A stretch of DNA of 61,866 bases from Thiobacillus sp. (lineage in GTDB: Bacteria > Pseudomonadota > Gammaproteobacteria > Burkholderiales > Thiobacillaceae): assembly GCA_030692355.1 (NCBI GenBank), contig JAUYCF010000024.1:1-61866 (forward strand). The letters are read 5' to 3'. The notes beneath the pieces were generated by a model. The model saw only the letters and a program-made list of their open reading frames with translations, had not been told where the DNA came from and made no database searches. The stretch's first letter is position 1; each line of letters opens with the position of its first letter. The position numbers and the translations under genes were made by a program. Positions 25,435 through 34,000 of the stretch are shown piece after piece.

Positions 25435-26364
25435 TTAAGCTGATCTGCGGCCATGTTCGGTTCGCCATTTTGCGAGGCCATCATACAAATCCTGGAACTC
25501 GGGCATCAGACAGACCCCATCGATGGTTTTGCGGATTGCCTTCACACCGTAGCCACCTGCCCACAACTCAATGCCTGCGGGCAGCATCTGCCGCAGATCA
25601 CGCAGTCCCTGTGCCGCAAGGGTGGACGAATAGGCACTGCTGAACGACAGGCACACGGCATCGACCTGTTTGAGTTGCGCAGCGCGCAGGATTTCGTCGA
25701 TGGGTGTCTGCGGGCCCAACAGCACTGGGTAGACGTCTTCCACCACCATCAGGGCTTCCACCATCAGCAGCCCCAGTGTGTGCTCCTCGCCGGACAGGGT
25801 GGTGAGCAGCACACGCGGGCTGCCACGCTGAGGCGACATATTGGCCAGCACGGTACGGAACATCTTTTCCAGATGCTGCGAGAACAGATGCTCCTCGAAT
25901 ACACCGAGTTCATTGCGTGACCAGGCTTCACCCACGCGAACAATCAGAGGTGCGACGATGTCCTGGACAAAGCCCGCCAAACCCCGCTTGGCCAGCTCGC
26001 GATAAAACTGCCGCTGCAGGGCTTCGCTGTCGTGGGTTTTGACCAGACGCATCCAGGTATCGAGCTGTAGCACGTTGGGGGTGACCAATGCGCCGGGACG
26101 GGCTTCGTCGAGTGCTATCAGGGCCACATCATCAAGCGCCAGCAGCTTGCCCGGACGGTACCCGCGATCCATCAAACGCTTGATTTGCGTCAGTCGTTGC
26201 ACCTGCGTCGGCGCATACAGACGCTCTCCATTCGCATCCCGCTCAGGGGTCGGAAAACCATAGCGCCGCTCCCATACGCGCAAGGTGTCCTTGGACAAAC
26301 CGGTTTCGCGCTCAACCGATGCAATCGGCAGACCAGAAACGAATGATGTGGTTTCAGTATTCAT
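25435..26364 (-). CDS. MerR-family regulator with B12-binding domain (LitR/CarH-type photoreceptor candidate)
   Basis: A 309-residue regulator. Residues about 12-80 form a MerR DNA-binding domain (LSKDTLRVWERRYGFPTPERD). About 95-180 is the four-helix bundle with W148 and the pair E158-H159, matching the spacing of Trp131, Glu141 and His142 of CarH, which pack against adenosylcobalamin. A Rossmann cobalamin domain follows with E193-x-H195-xx-G198, giving His195 as the lower axial ligand, and a late GGYG. In CarH/LitR proteins the dark tetramer represses and light breaks it. It is divergent from the lipid operon and likely controls both directions. Light sensing is inferred from residues only. 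Confidence 0.88.
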   Translation of the reverse strand: MNTETTSFVSGLPIASVERETGLSKDTLRVWERRYGFPTPERDANGERLYAPTQVQRLTQIKRLMDRGYRPGKLLALDDVALIALDEARPGALVTPNVLQLDTWMRLVKTHDSEALQRQFYRELAKRGLAGFVQDIVAPLIVRVGEAWSRNELGVFEEHLFSQHLEKMFRTVLANMSPQRGSPRVLLTTLSGEEHTLGLLMVEALMVVEDVYPVLLGPQTPIDEILRAAQLKQVDAVCLSFSSAYSSTLAAQGLRDLRQMLPAGIELWAGGYGVKAIRKTIDGVCLMPEFQDLYDGLAKWRTEHGRRSA

Positions 26365-26367
26365 TTA

Positions 26368-26413
26368 TTGTCCAGGACAAAGTGTTGACATATGCAAATT
26401 ATTGGCCTAATTT
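26368..26413 (+). promoter_or_regulatory. Sigma-70 promoter with palindromic operator candidate
   Basis: A perfect palindrome TTGTCCAGGACAA (26368-26380) is followed at once by a consensus -35 TTGACA (26385-26390) and, 17 bases on, a -10-like TAATTT (26408-26413). The start would be near 26420, about 25 bases before the first gene. Further TGTCC and GACA half-sites lie at 26421-26443. The palindrome ends just before the regulator start codon, so one bound regulator could control both directions. Confidence 0.7.
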
Positions 26414-26444
26414 AAGCATGTGTCCAGCTTTTGACCAAGACAAA

Positions 26445-26684
26445 ATGCGAACGCAATCTCAACTACTCGTTTCATTGGCCGGATTGGCTGCAGTGTTGCT
26501 GATCGGCGAACCTGCGGCTGTTGCCCGTACGCCGTCATCGCCGCGAACGGATTGCGCCGCCGCCACGGCAACTGTTCCGGCCGAGTACTGGTTCTATCAC
26601 GCGCTGGTCGCATCGCATCCGTCTCTGTTCGATCCAGGTGCCGGATCGGCCCCCTGTCCTGCCCACAAGGTAATCCGCACATGA
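26445..26684 (+). CDS. Small exported protein leading the lipid operon
   Basis: A predicted 79-residue protein, not recognised. Residues 1-27 look like a signal peptide (QLLVSLAGLAAVLLIGEPAAVA). The mature part is about 52 residues with two cysteines and an aromatic EYWFYHALV segment. The ATG lies about 25 bases after the predicted transcription start, and the stop overlaps the glutathione peroxidase ATG (ATGA), so it is probably translated. It may be a true small periplasmic protein or a coupling leader peptide. Confidence 0.55.
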   Translation: MRTQSQLLVSLAGLAAVLLIGEPAAVARTPSSPRTDCAAATATVPAEYWFYHALVASHPSLFDPGAGSAPCPAHKVIRT

Positions 26685-27256
26685 AACCCATGCTTTTTAT
26701 CGCAACGCTGCTGCTGACAGCCAGCGTGAACGCTGCGCCCGCCTGCCCGCCGCTGCTCAACTTCAGCCTCACGGATATCGACGGCGAGACCCGCAACCTG
26801 TGCGCATACGCCGGCAAGGTGGTGCTGGTGGTGAACACTGCCAGCCAGTGCGGTTACACCGGCCAGTACAAGGGCTTGCAGGCGCTGTCCGACCAATACG
26901 GGCCGCAGGGCTTTGTGGTGCTGGGCTTGCCAGCCAACGATTTCGGCGGGCAGGAGCCCGGCAGCAACGCCAAGATCAAGAATTTCTGCGAAGTCGGCTA
27001 TCAGGTCGATTTCCCGCTGTTCGCCAAAACCGTCGTGACGGCCGCCAACGCCAACCCGCTGCACGAAGCGCTGGCCCGGGCCACCGGCGAGCGGCCGCGC
27101 TGGAATTTCCACAAATACCTGATCGACCGCAGTGGCACGCGCGCGCTGTCGTTTGCCAGCCAGGTGGAGCCGCAGTCGAAGGAGATGGTGCAAGCCATCG
27201 AGTCGCTGCTCAAGGCCAAACCCGCGCCGGCCCAACCTTCGCAGAGGGAGAAATAG
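26681..27256 (+). CDS. Exported glutathione-peroxidase-family protein
   Basis: A 191-residue protein with a signal peptide (MLFIATLLLTASVNA, cleavage near residue 18). NTASQCGYTGQYKGL holds the peroxidatic Cys57, where animal enzymes have selenocysteine. LPANDFGGQEPG and WNFHKYLID are the other family motifs, the tryptophan and glutamine being catalytic. Bacterial Cys-type enzymes usually take electrons from thioredoxin-like proteins and reduce lipid hydroperoxides. Periplasmic placement next to lipid-modifying genes fits protection of membranes from photo-oxidation. Its first four bases overlap the small exported protein gene. Confidence 0.9.
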   Translation: MKPMLFIATLLLTASVNAAPACPPLLNFSLTDIDGETRNLCAYAGKVVLVVNTASQCGYTGQYKGLQALSDQYGPQGFVVLGLPANDFGGQEPGSNAKIKNFCEVGYQVDFPLFAKTVVTAANANPLHEALARATGERPRWNFHKYLIDRSGTRALSFASQVEPQSKEMVQAIESLLKAKPAPAQPSQREK

Positions 27257-27257
27257 C

Positions 27258-28526
27258 ATGCGCATCGCAGTCGTCGGATCCGGCATTTCCGGCCTGTCGA
27301 CCGCCTGGCTGTTGAGCCAGCGCCACCAGGTCACGCTGTTCGAAGCGGAGAACCGTTTGGGCGGCCACACGCACACGGTGGACGTGACACTGGATGGCCA
27401 GTCCTTCCCGGTCGACACCGGCTTTCTGGTGTTCAACCACCGCACCTACCCCGAACTCACCCGGCTGTTCGACACGCTGGGGGTGGAAACCGTCGCCAGC
27501 GAAATGTCGTTCAGCGTGCGGCTGGATCAGCCCGACCTGGAATGGGCCGGCACCGATCTCAATACGGTCTTCGGCCAGCGCCGGAATCTGGCGCGACCTG
27601 CATTCTGGGCCATGCTGCGCGACATCCTGCGCTTCAACCGCGAGGCAGTGCGCGAATCCGCGCTCGCCGGCAGCATGGCGCTGGGCGACTACCTCAGGGC
27701 GCGCAGCTACGGCACGCCCTTCATCGAGTGGTATCTGCTGCCGATGGCGGCCGCGATCTGGTCGTGCCCGGCGTCGCAGATGCTGGAATTCCCTTTGTCG
27801 TCCTTCGTCACCTTCTGCCGCAACCACGGCCTGCTGCAGGTGATGAACCGGCCGCAGTGGCGAACGGTCAAGGGCGGCGGTCGCGAATACGTGAAAAAGC
27901 TGGCCGCCGGCATCGGCGAGATCCACCTCGGGCAGCCGGTCGAAACGCTGCGTCCGCGCGGCAGCCACATCGAACTCGTCAGCGGCGCGCTGTCGGGCGT
28001 GTACGACCAGGTCGTGCTGGCCTGCCACAGCGACCAGTCGCAGGCCATCCTCGCGGCGCATTACCCGTCGCAGGCCAGGCTGCTGCAACAGATGCCGTAC
28101 CAGCCGAACCGCGCGGTGCTGCACAGCGACGCCAGCATGCTGCCGCGCCGCCAAAACCTGTGGTCGGCATGGAACTACCAGTCAGGGAACGGCGGGCTGA
28201 GCGACCGGCCGGTGGCAGTGCATTACCTGATCAACCGCCTGCAGCCGCTGCCGACCGACACACCGGTCATCGTCTCGCTCAATCCGCTGCAGGAACCCGA
28301 TCCGGCCAGGGTTCATGGCGAATTCCATTACAGCCATCCGGTATTCACCCGTCATGTCACCGCCATCCAGCGTCAGATTACATACGACAACGGCCGCGAC
28401 GGCATCTGGCTGGCGGGCGCCTGGCTCGGCTACGGCTTCCACGAGGATGGCCTCGCTTCCGCGCTGCACGTGGCTCGGCGGCTCGATACGGCCGCTCCCT
28501 GGAAGGCACTCGCCGATGCTGCCTGA
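27258..28526 (+). CDS. FAD-dependent amine-oxidase-like protein of the cfa operon
   Basis: A 422-residue flavoprotein. VVGSGISGLSTAWLL (residues 5-19) is the FAD Rossmann motif, then GGHTHTVDV and DTGFLVFNHRTYPEL. The C-terminal GIWLAGAWLGYGFHEDG is the second FAD-contacting segment. The family (COG2907) is regularly found beside DUF1365 and cyclopropane-fatty-acid synthase genes. It may oxidise or desaturate a modified fatty acyl chain; the exact reaction is not established. The ATG at 27258 follows GGGAGAAATAGC, one base after the upstream stop. Confidence 0.9.
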   Translation: MRIAVVGSGISGLSTAWLLSQRHQVTLFEAENRLGGHTHTVDVTLDGQSFPVDTGFLVFNHRTYPELTRLFDTLGVETVASEMSFSVRLDQPDLEWAGTDLNTVFGQRRNLARPAFWAMLRDILRFNREAVRESALAGSMALGDYLRARSYGTPFIEWYLLPMAAAIWSCPASQMLEFPLSSFVTFCRNHGLLQVMNRPQWRTVKGGGREYVKKLAAGIGEIHLGQPVETLRPRGSHIELVSGALSGVYDQVVLACHSDQSQAILAAHYPSQARLLQQMPYQPNRAVLHSDASMLPRRQNLWSAWNYQSGNGGLSDRPVAVHYLINRLQPLPTDTPVIVSLNPLQEPDPARVHGEFHYSHPVFTRHVTAIQRQITYDNGRDGIWLAGAWLGYGFHEDGLASALHVARRLDTAAPWKALADAA

Positions 28527-29268
28527 CCCACGCCCCGGCGCGCAGATCGGCTTTGGCCGCGTGATGCACGTGCGGCAGCAGCCGGTCACGCATCGCTTCG
28601 ACTACCCGGTGTATTTCGTACGCCTGCCGCTGCACGACCTGGCGCATGTCGAGTCGCGGTGGTTCTCGCGCAACCGCTTCAACCTGCTGAGTTTTCACGA
28701 AGCGGACCACGGCGACGGCGGCGACAGCCTGGCCTGGGCGCGCGGCCTGTTGCGCCAGCATGGCCTCGTCGCCGACGGCGAGATCTGGCTCATTACATTT
28801 CCGCGCGTGCTCGGCTACGCCTTCAAGCCGGTGAGTTTCTGGCATTGCCATGCCGCAGACGGCGGCCTGGTGGCGGTGCTGGCCGAGGTCAACAACACCT
28901 TCGGCGAACGCCACGTCTACCTGCTGCGCACCGACGATCCCGGCGCCACGCTGCACGCCGAAAAGGTGTTCCACGTCTCGCCGTTCTTTCCGGTGCACGG
29001 CGACTACACCTTTCATTTCCAGCCGCACGCCGACCTGTTCCGCGCTCGCATCGACTACGCCACCGGCAACGGCGAAACCCTGCGCACCGCCTGGTGGGGA
29101 CGGCTCGAACCCTTGACGCCGCGCGCCTGCCTGCGCGCCTTTTTCCGCTACCCGCTGATGACCTGGGGCGTGATCGCGCGCATCCACCTGCAGGCCCTGC
29201 GTCTGTTCATCAAGCGCGTGCCGTTTTTCCGCAAGCCCCCGGCTCCACTCGAAGAGGTCACCGAATGA
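28516..29268 (+). CDS. DUF1365 protein
   Basis: A 250-residue DUF1365 protein. RVMHVRQQPVTHRFDYPVY (about 15-33), FPRVLGYAFKPVSFWHCH and FHVSPFFPVHGDYTFHF are conserved family segments rich in His and aromatic residues. The function is unknown, but it nearly always accompanies the FAD protein before it and the Cfa homolog after it, suggesting a shared lipid pathway. The ATG overlaps the previous gene by 11 bases; the stop overlaps the next start. Confidence 0.9.
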   Translation: MLPDPRPGAQIGFGRVMHVRQQPVTHRFDYPVYFVRLPLHDLAHVESRWFSRNRFNLLSFHEADHGDGGDSLAWARGLLRQHGLVADGEIWLITFPRVLGYAFKPVSFWHCHAADGGLVAVLAEVNNTFGERHVYLLRTDDPGATLHAEKVFHVSPFFPVHGDYTFHFQPHADLFRARIDYATGNGETLRTAWWGRLEPLTPRACLRAFFRYPLMTWGVIARIHLQALRLFIKRVPFFRKPPAPLEEVTE

Positions 29269-30494
29269 ACACCGCCACGCTGAACACTTCCCGCCTCAAC
29301 GCTGCTCTGCAACGCAGCAACACGCCCTGGTATGCCCGCCAGGTCATTCATCTGCTGCAGGAAATCGAACACGGCTGCCTGCATCTGGAACTGCCCAACG
29401 GCATTCAGCTCACGGTCGGCCACGGCACGCCGGATGCCTATCTCAAGTTCGACCAGTGGAGCGCGTTCCGCGATGTGCTGCGCAAGGGCGACATCGGCTT
29501 TGCCGAAGGCTATATCGCCGGCACCTGGCACACCGCCGACCTCACCGGCGTGCTGACCCTGCTGGCCAACAACCGCAGCGCGCTCGACCGCGCCATCTAT
29601 GGCCGCTGGTGGGGGCGCCTGTACAACCGCCTGCGCCACCTGCTGAACGCCAACACGCTGCAGGGCTCGCGCCGCAACATCGCCAGTCATTACGACCTCG
29701 GCAACGATTTTTATGCGCTGTGGCTCGACCCGTCGATGACCTATTCCAGCGCGCGCTACGACGGCGACACCACACTGTCGCTGGAGCAGGCGCAGACCCG
29801 CAAATACCAGCGCATGCTCGACTTGCTCGAGCTGCCGGACGGCCAGTCGCTGCTGGAAATCGGCTGCGGCTGGGGCGGCTTCGCCGAACATGCGGCGCGC
29901 AAGGCTGGACACCGGGTGCGTGGCATCACCCTGTCACGCGAACAGCTCGACTATGCCCGTGATCGAGTTGCCAGAGCCTGGCTGAGCGACAGATGCCAGT
30001 TCGATTTTCAGGATTACCGCGAGGAAGTGCGGCAATACGACGCCATCGTCTCGATCGAGATGTTCGAGGCGGTGGGCGAAGCCTACTGGCCGACCTACTT
30101 CGACACCGTCAAGCGCAGCCTCAAGCCGGGCGGCCGCGCGGTGGTGCAGACCATCCTCATCGACGACGCCTTGTTCGAGCGCTACCGCACGGGTTCCGAC
30201 TTCATCCAGCAGTATGTGTTTCCCGGCGGCATGCTGCCCTCGCCCTCGCGCTTCACCGAGGAGGCCGCATGCGCCGGACTCAGGGTGAGCGCGCAGGAAA
30301 ACTTCGGCCTCGATTACGCCGAAACCCTGAAGCGCTGGCGGCTGCGTTTCCACGAACAGATCGACACCGTGCGCGCACAGGGTTACGACGAGCGCTTCCT
30401 GCGCATCTGGCATTTCTATCTGGCTTATTGCGAGGCCGGCTTTCGCGCCGGATCGGTCGATGTCGCGCAATTCCGTCTTGAACACGCGGCTTAG
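29265..30494 (+). CDS. cfa: Cyclopropane-fatty-acyl-phospholipid synthase family methyltransferase
   Basis: A 409-residue SAM-dependent enzyme. Residues about 20-130 are the lipid-binding N-terminal domain. SHYDLGNDFYALWLDPSMTYS is the classic entry to the catalytic domain, LLEIGCGWGGFAEHA the SAM motif, and VSIEMFEAVGEAYWPTYF and FIQQYVFPGGMLPS the active-site segments. It methylates the double bonds of membrane phospholipid acyl chains; relatives in such operons also make branched or furan fatty acids. Its ATG overlaps the DUF1365 stop (ATGA). Regulation by the divergent B12-type regulator is likely. Confidence 0.93.
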   Translation: MNTATLNTSRLNAALQRSNTPWYARQVIHLLQEIEHGCLHLELPNGIQLTVGHGTPDAYLKFDQWSAFRDVLRKGDIGFAEGYIAGTWHTADLTGVLTLLANNRSALDRAIYGRWWGRLYNRLRHLLNANTLQGSRRNIASHYDLGNDFYALWLDPSMTYSSARYDGDTTLSLEQAQTRKYQRMLDLLELPDGQSLLEIGCGWGGFAEHAARKAGHRVRGITLSREQLDYARDRVARAWLSDRCQFDFQDYREEVRQYDAIVSIEMFEAVGEAYWPTYFDTVKRSLKPGGRAVVQTILIDDALFERYRTGSDFIQQYVFPGGMLPSPSRFTEEAACAGLRVSAQENFGLDYAETLKRWRLRFHEQIDTVRAQGYDERFLRIWHFYLAYCEAGFRAGSVDVAQFRLEHAA

Positions 30495-30993
30495 CACGAC
30501 GCTGGCCGCAGCCTGTCTGCTGGCGACATCGGCACTGCACGCCAGCCCGCTGCCGCACCTGCCCAGCTTCGAGGCGGTCGGCAGCGGCACCATGCGCTTC
30601 TTCGGCCTGCGCCTCTACGATGCCACGCTGTGGTCGCCCGGCGGCGTGTGGTCGGCCAGCCAGCCCTATGCGCTGGAACTGGTCTACGCGCGCAGCTTCG
30701 ACGGCGGCGCCATCGCGCAGCGCTCGATCGAGGAAATGCGCGCCCAGCGCCCCTGGCCCGAGGCGACGCTGGCGCGCTGGGAAAAAGACATGCGCGCGCT
30801 GTTCCCCGATGTCGACAAGGGCGACCGTCTCATCGGCGTGCGCATGCCCGGCGCCGGCGCGACGTTTTACAGCGGCAGCCGCAAGCTGGGGCAGATCAAT
30901 GACGAAGCGTTCGCCGACGCCTTCTTCGGCATCTGGCTCAACCCCGCCACCCGCGCGCCCGGCCTGCGCGCGCAGTTGCTGAAGTCGCCATGA
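30460..30993 (+). CDS. Exported chalcone-isomerase-like protein
   Basis: A 177-residue protein with a signal peptide (STTLAAACLLATSALHA, cleavage about residue 28). The mature part fits the chalcone isomerase-like fold: GSGTMRFFGLRLYDATLWS at the start and NDEAFADAFFGIWLNP near the end. Bacterial members act on unknown, probably fatty-acid-like ligands rather than flavonoids. It overlaps the cfa gene by 35 bases and the transporter gene by 4. It may bind or isomerise a modified acyl product in the periplasm. Confidence 0.83.
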   Translation: MSRNSVLNTRLSTTLAAACLLATSALHASPLPHLPSFEAVGSGTMRFFGLRLYDATLWSPGGVWSASQPYALELVYARSFDGGAIAQRSIEEMRAQRPWPEATLARWEKDMRALFPDVDKGDRLIGVRMPGAGATFYSGSRKLGQINDEAFADAFFGIWLNPATRAPGLRAQLLKSP

Positions 30994-32228
30994 GCCCGTT
31001 GCCGCGCACGCGTCTGCTGGCCTATGGCGGACTCGGCCTGCCGCTCGCGTTCGCGGCGCTGCCGCTGTATGTCCACCTCGCGCCGTTCTACAGCGGCGTG
31101 ATCTCGCTTTCCCTGCTCGGCGCAATCCTGCTCGCGCTGCGCTTTCTCGATGCCGCCATCGATCCGCTGATCGGCGCGCTGTTTGACCGCTTTCCCCATC
31201 CGCGCAGCCTGGTTGCGCTCTCCCTGCCTGTGCTCGGGCTGGGCTGGATCGGCGTTTTTACCCTGCCCGCAAGCCTGCCGGTGGTGCCCTGGCTGATCGT
31301 GATGCTGACGCTGACCACGGTCGGCTACAGCCTCGCCACCGTGGTGCACACCAGCTGGGGCGCGCGCTTGTCGAACGTGCCGCATGAACGCACCCGGCTG
31401 TTCGCCGCGCGCGAAGGCTTCGGACTGATTGGCGTGGTGCTCGCCGCTGCGTTGCCGACGGTGCTGGCGGCCACGCTGGCCGAGGGCCTGGTACGCATGG
31501 GCTGGATTTTTCTCGTTCTGCTGCTGGTCTTTGCCACACTTACCCTCGTCGCCACCCCGCCAATGCAGCGCAGCGCCCGCTCGCCTGGTTTGCGGCAGAT
31601 GCTGCGCCCACTGGCCAACCCCGCGTTCGCCCGTTTCGCGCCCGGCTATCTGTTGAATGGCGTCGCCGCCGCGCTGCCCGCCACGCTGGTAATTTTCTTT
31701 ATCGACGATGTGCTGAAGCTCGCCGCCCACAGCGGGCTGTTTCTGGTGATTTATTTTATGAGCGGCGCGCTCGGCCTGCCACTGTGGGTGCGGCTGGCCA
31801 AACGCATCGGCACGCTCGACGCCTGGCTGGTGTCGATGGGACTGTCCATCGCCGCATTCATCGGCGCATTCTGGCTGGGGGAGGGCGATATGGCGGGCTA
31901 TGCGCTGGTGTGCGCAGCCTCCGGTCTCGCGCTCGGGGCCGACCTCGCGCTGCCGCCCGCCCTCGTTGCTGACATGATCGACAGCGACCCCGCGCCGCAG
32001 CCCGGTGCGTATTACGGACTGATGAGCTTTTTCGCCAAGCTCACCCTGGCGCTCGCCGCCGGGCTTGCGCTGCCGCTGCTCGACATCTGGGGCTACCGGC
32101 CCGGCGGCGACCAGCTGTTCGCGCTGTCGGCCACCTATGCCCTGTTGCCCATCGTCATGAAACTGGGCGCGCTGGCCTGGTTCTGGCGCATGCGCCCAAT
32201 CACCCACCCTGGAGTCGTCCCATGCTGA
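30990..32228 (+). CDS. MFS transporter (GPH/MFS_2-like)
   Basis: A 412-residue integral membrane protein with about 12 predicted helices. The loop LRFLDAAIDPLIGALFDRF resembles the conserved D-x-x-D-P-x-x-G motif of the glycoside-pentoside-hexuronide branch, which in animals includes the lysophospholipid carrier MFSD2. A lipid or lipid-precursor substrate would therefore make sense, but it is inference. It overlaps the chalcone-isomerase-like gene by 4 bases and the DUF3833 gene by 7. Confidence 0.85.
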   Translation: MSPLPRTRLLAYGGLGLPLAFAALPLYVHLAPFYSGVISLSLLGAILLALRFLDAAIDPLIGALFDRFPHPRSLVALSLPVLGLGWIGVFTLPASLPVVPWLIVMLTLTTVGYSLATVVHTSWGARLSNVPHERTRLFAAREGFGLIGVVLAAALPTVLAATLAEGLVRMGWIFLVLLLVFATLTLVATPPMQRSARSPGLRQMLRPLANPAFARFAPGYLLNGVAAALPATLVIFFIDDVLKLAAHSGLFLVIYFMSGALGLPLWVRLAKRIGTLDAWLVSMGLSIAAFIGAFWLGEGDMAGYALVCAASGLALGADLALPPALVADMIDSDPAPQPGAYYGLMSFFAKLTLALAAGLALPLLDIWGYRPGGDQLFALSATYALLPIVMKLGALAWFWRMRPITHPGVVPC

Positions 32229-32752
32229 AAAAACCGCTTGCCATCCTGTGTACCGTACTTGGCCTGTCCGGCTGTGCCGGTGTTTCGCCCGAGGTCTATC
32301 GCGATCAGAAACCCACACTCGACATCGCCACCTATTTCAACGGCCCGCTCACCGCCTGGGGTTATTTTGCCGGCCGTTCGGGCGAGGTGAAGCGCCGCTT
32401 TACGGTAAAAATGACCGGCGTCTGGCAAGGCAACGAAGGCGTGCTGACCGAAAATTTCGACTGGTCGGACGGCGAAAAATCACAGCGCATCTGGCGCATC
32501 ACCAAGGTTGACGCATATCACTACATTGGTCGCGCCGACGACGTCAAGGGCGAAGCTACCGGCACCGCCTACGGCAACGCACTGCAATGGAAATACACCT
32601 TGCTGCTGCCGGTGGACGGCAAGACTTACGAGGTGCAGTTCGACGACTGGATGTACCAGATGGACAACATGGTGATGCTGAACAAGTCGGAGATGCGCAA
32701 GTTCGGTTTCAAGCTCGGTGAAATCGTGATCAGCTTCAGGAAAGAATCATGA
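32222..32752 (+). CDS. DUF3833 lipoprotein
   Basis: A 176-residue protein. The signal peptide ends in the lipobox LSGC (Cys18). The mature part, from LDIATYFNGPLTAWGYFAGR to FDDWMYQMDNMVMLNKSEM, matches DUF3833. It is predicted to be a beta-rich lipoprotein facing the periplasm. Its function is unknown; it recurs in operons with cfa, SDR and NTF2-like genes. It overlaps both neighbours by a few bases. Confidence 0.9.
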   Translation: MLKKPLAILCTVLGLSGCAGVSPEVYRDQKPTLDIATYFNGPLTAWGYFAGRSGEVKRRFTVKMTGVWQGNEGVLTENFDWSDGEKSQRIWRITKVDAYHYIGRADDVKGEATGTAYGNALQWKYTLLLPVDGKTYEVQFDDWMYQMDNMVMLNKSEMRKFGFKLGEIVISFRKES

Positions 32753-33516
32753 GCCTGAATCCCAGGCTCGCTGACTGGCGCGGCCAGCGAGTCTGGCTGA
32801 TCGGCGCCAGCTCGGGCATCGGCGAGGCCACCGCAAAGTTGCTGATGGCGCGCGGCGCGCGGGTGGCGCTCACCAGCCGCTCGCGTGAAACGCTGGAAAA
32901 ACTGGCCGACGGCAACACGCGGGTCGCGCCCGCCGATGTTACCGACCGCGCCAGCCTCGCGGCTGCGTTCGACTCGATCCAGGCTGAGTTCGGCGGCATC
33001 GACGTGGCGATCATCAACGCCGGCACCCATCAGCCGGTGCGCGCGTGGGAACTCGACGCCGTCGCCGCCGAACAGCTGGTGCAGGTCAATCTGGTCGGCG
33101 CGATGAATGCTGCTGCCCTGCTCGCGCCCTACTTCGCGCAGCGCGGCAGCGGACGGCTGGCGATCACTGCCAGCGTCGCCGGCTACGGCGGCCTGCCCAC
33201 TGGACTGGTGTACGGCGCGACCAAGGCTGCGCTGATCAACTTTGCCGAAACGCTTTACCTCGACCTCGCGCCCAAAGGCGTGGCAGTGCACCTGATCAAC
33301 CCCGGCTTCGTCAAAACCCCGCTGACTGATCTCAACAAGTTCAAGATGCCGGCGCTGATCGAAACCGGTGAAGCGGCGCGCGAAATTCTGGCCGGCATCG
33401 AAGCAGGGGCATTCGAGATTCATTTCCCCAAGCGCTTCACCCGCGTGCTGAAGGCGCTGAACCTGCTGCCGTATCGCGCCTACTTCCCCCTCGTCCACCG
33501 GATCACTGGCTTATGA
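32749..33516 (+). CDS. Short-chain dehydrogenase/reductase
   Basis: A 255-residue classical SDR. IGASSGIGEATAKLL (residues 19-33) binds NAD(P); the Ser of ITASVAGYGG and the YGATKAA motif supply the catalytic Ser-Tyr-Lys. It is presumably cytoplasmic and oxidises or reduces an alcohol or ketone intermediate, probably on an acyl chain given the operon. Both ends overlap their neighbours by 4 bases, so it is translated with them. Confidence 0.9.
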   Translation: MSLNPRLADWRGQRVWLIGASSGIGEATAKLLMARGARVALTSRSRETLEKLADGNTRVAPADVTDRASLAAAFDSIQAEFGGIDVAIINAGTHQPVRAWELDAVAAEQLVQVNLVGAMNAAALLAPYFAQRGSGRLAITASVAGYGGLPTGLVYGATKAALINFAETLYLDLAPKGVAVHLINPGFVKTPLTDLNKFKMPALIETGEAAREILAGIEAGAFEIHFPKRFTRVLKALNLLPYRAYFPLVHRITGL

Positions 33517-33941
33517 ATGCGCTCGACGCCCTGTGTGTCTATTTCGAAAAGCTGTCCGCCAACAACCTGGACGCGCTCGACACCTACTACGCGGCTGATG
33601 CGCGCTTCAAGGATCCTTTCCACGAGGTGGCCGGCGTGGAAGCCATCCGCGCTATCCTGCACTACACCTTCGACAAGCTGCCGGGCGCGCGCTTTCGCGT
33701 AACCCGGCGGTTTCCGGGGGAGGAGGGACACGCCGTCATCCTGTGGGAAATGGATTTCACCATGCCGGTCACACGCCAGCCCACCACCATACGCGGTGCC
33801 ACCCACCTGACTTTTGCCACCGACGGCAAGGTGACGCTGCATCGCGATTACTGGGATGCCGCCGAAGAACTCTATGGCCGACTGCCCGTTCTGAAATGGC
33901 TGATGCGCGCACTGGCCCGACAGGCGGCAGCACCACACTAG
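33513..33941 (+). CDS. NTF2/SnoaL-like protein
   Basis: A 142-residue protein of the NTF2-like fold: an N-terminal helix pair (LDALCVYFEKLSANNLDALDTYYAADARFKDPF is the conserved start) and a curved sheet ending HRDYWDAAEELY. Such proteins bind hydrophobic ligands or act as small isomerases or hydrolases. It is the last gene of the operon and is followed by a strong terminator 24 bases after its stop. It is usually found with the preceding SDR in cfa-type operons. Confidence 0.87.
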   Translation: MNALDALCVYFEKLSANNLDALDTYYAADARFKDPFHEVAGVEAIRAILHYTFDKLPGARFRVTRRFPGEEGHAVILWEMDFTMPVTRQPTTIRGATHLTFATDGKVTLHRDYWDAAEELYGRLPVLKWLMRALARQAAAPH

Positions 33942-33964
33942 AACCGAAGGTGGCATGGCCAAAC

Positions 33965-33995
33965 AAAAACGCCGCTCGATGAGCGGCGTTTTTTT
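33965..33995 (+). terminator. Rho-independent terminator of the lipid operon
   Basis: Stem ACGCCGCTC (33969-33977) / GAGCGGCGT (33981-33989) with a 3-base loop, extended by A:T pairs and followed by a T run. It ends the rightward operon; the flanking A run also lets it work for the leftward tRNA-Thr. Confidence 0.92.
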
Positions 33996-34000
33996 ACAAC

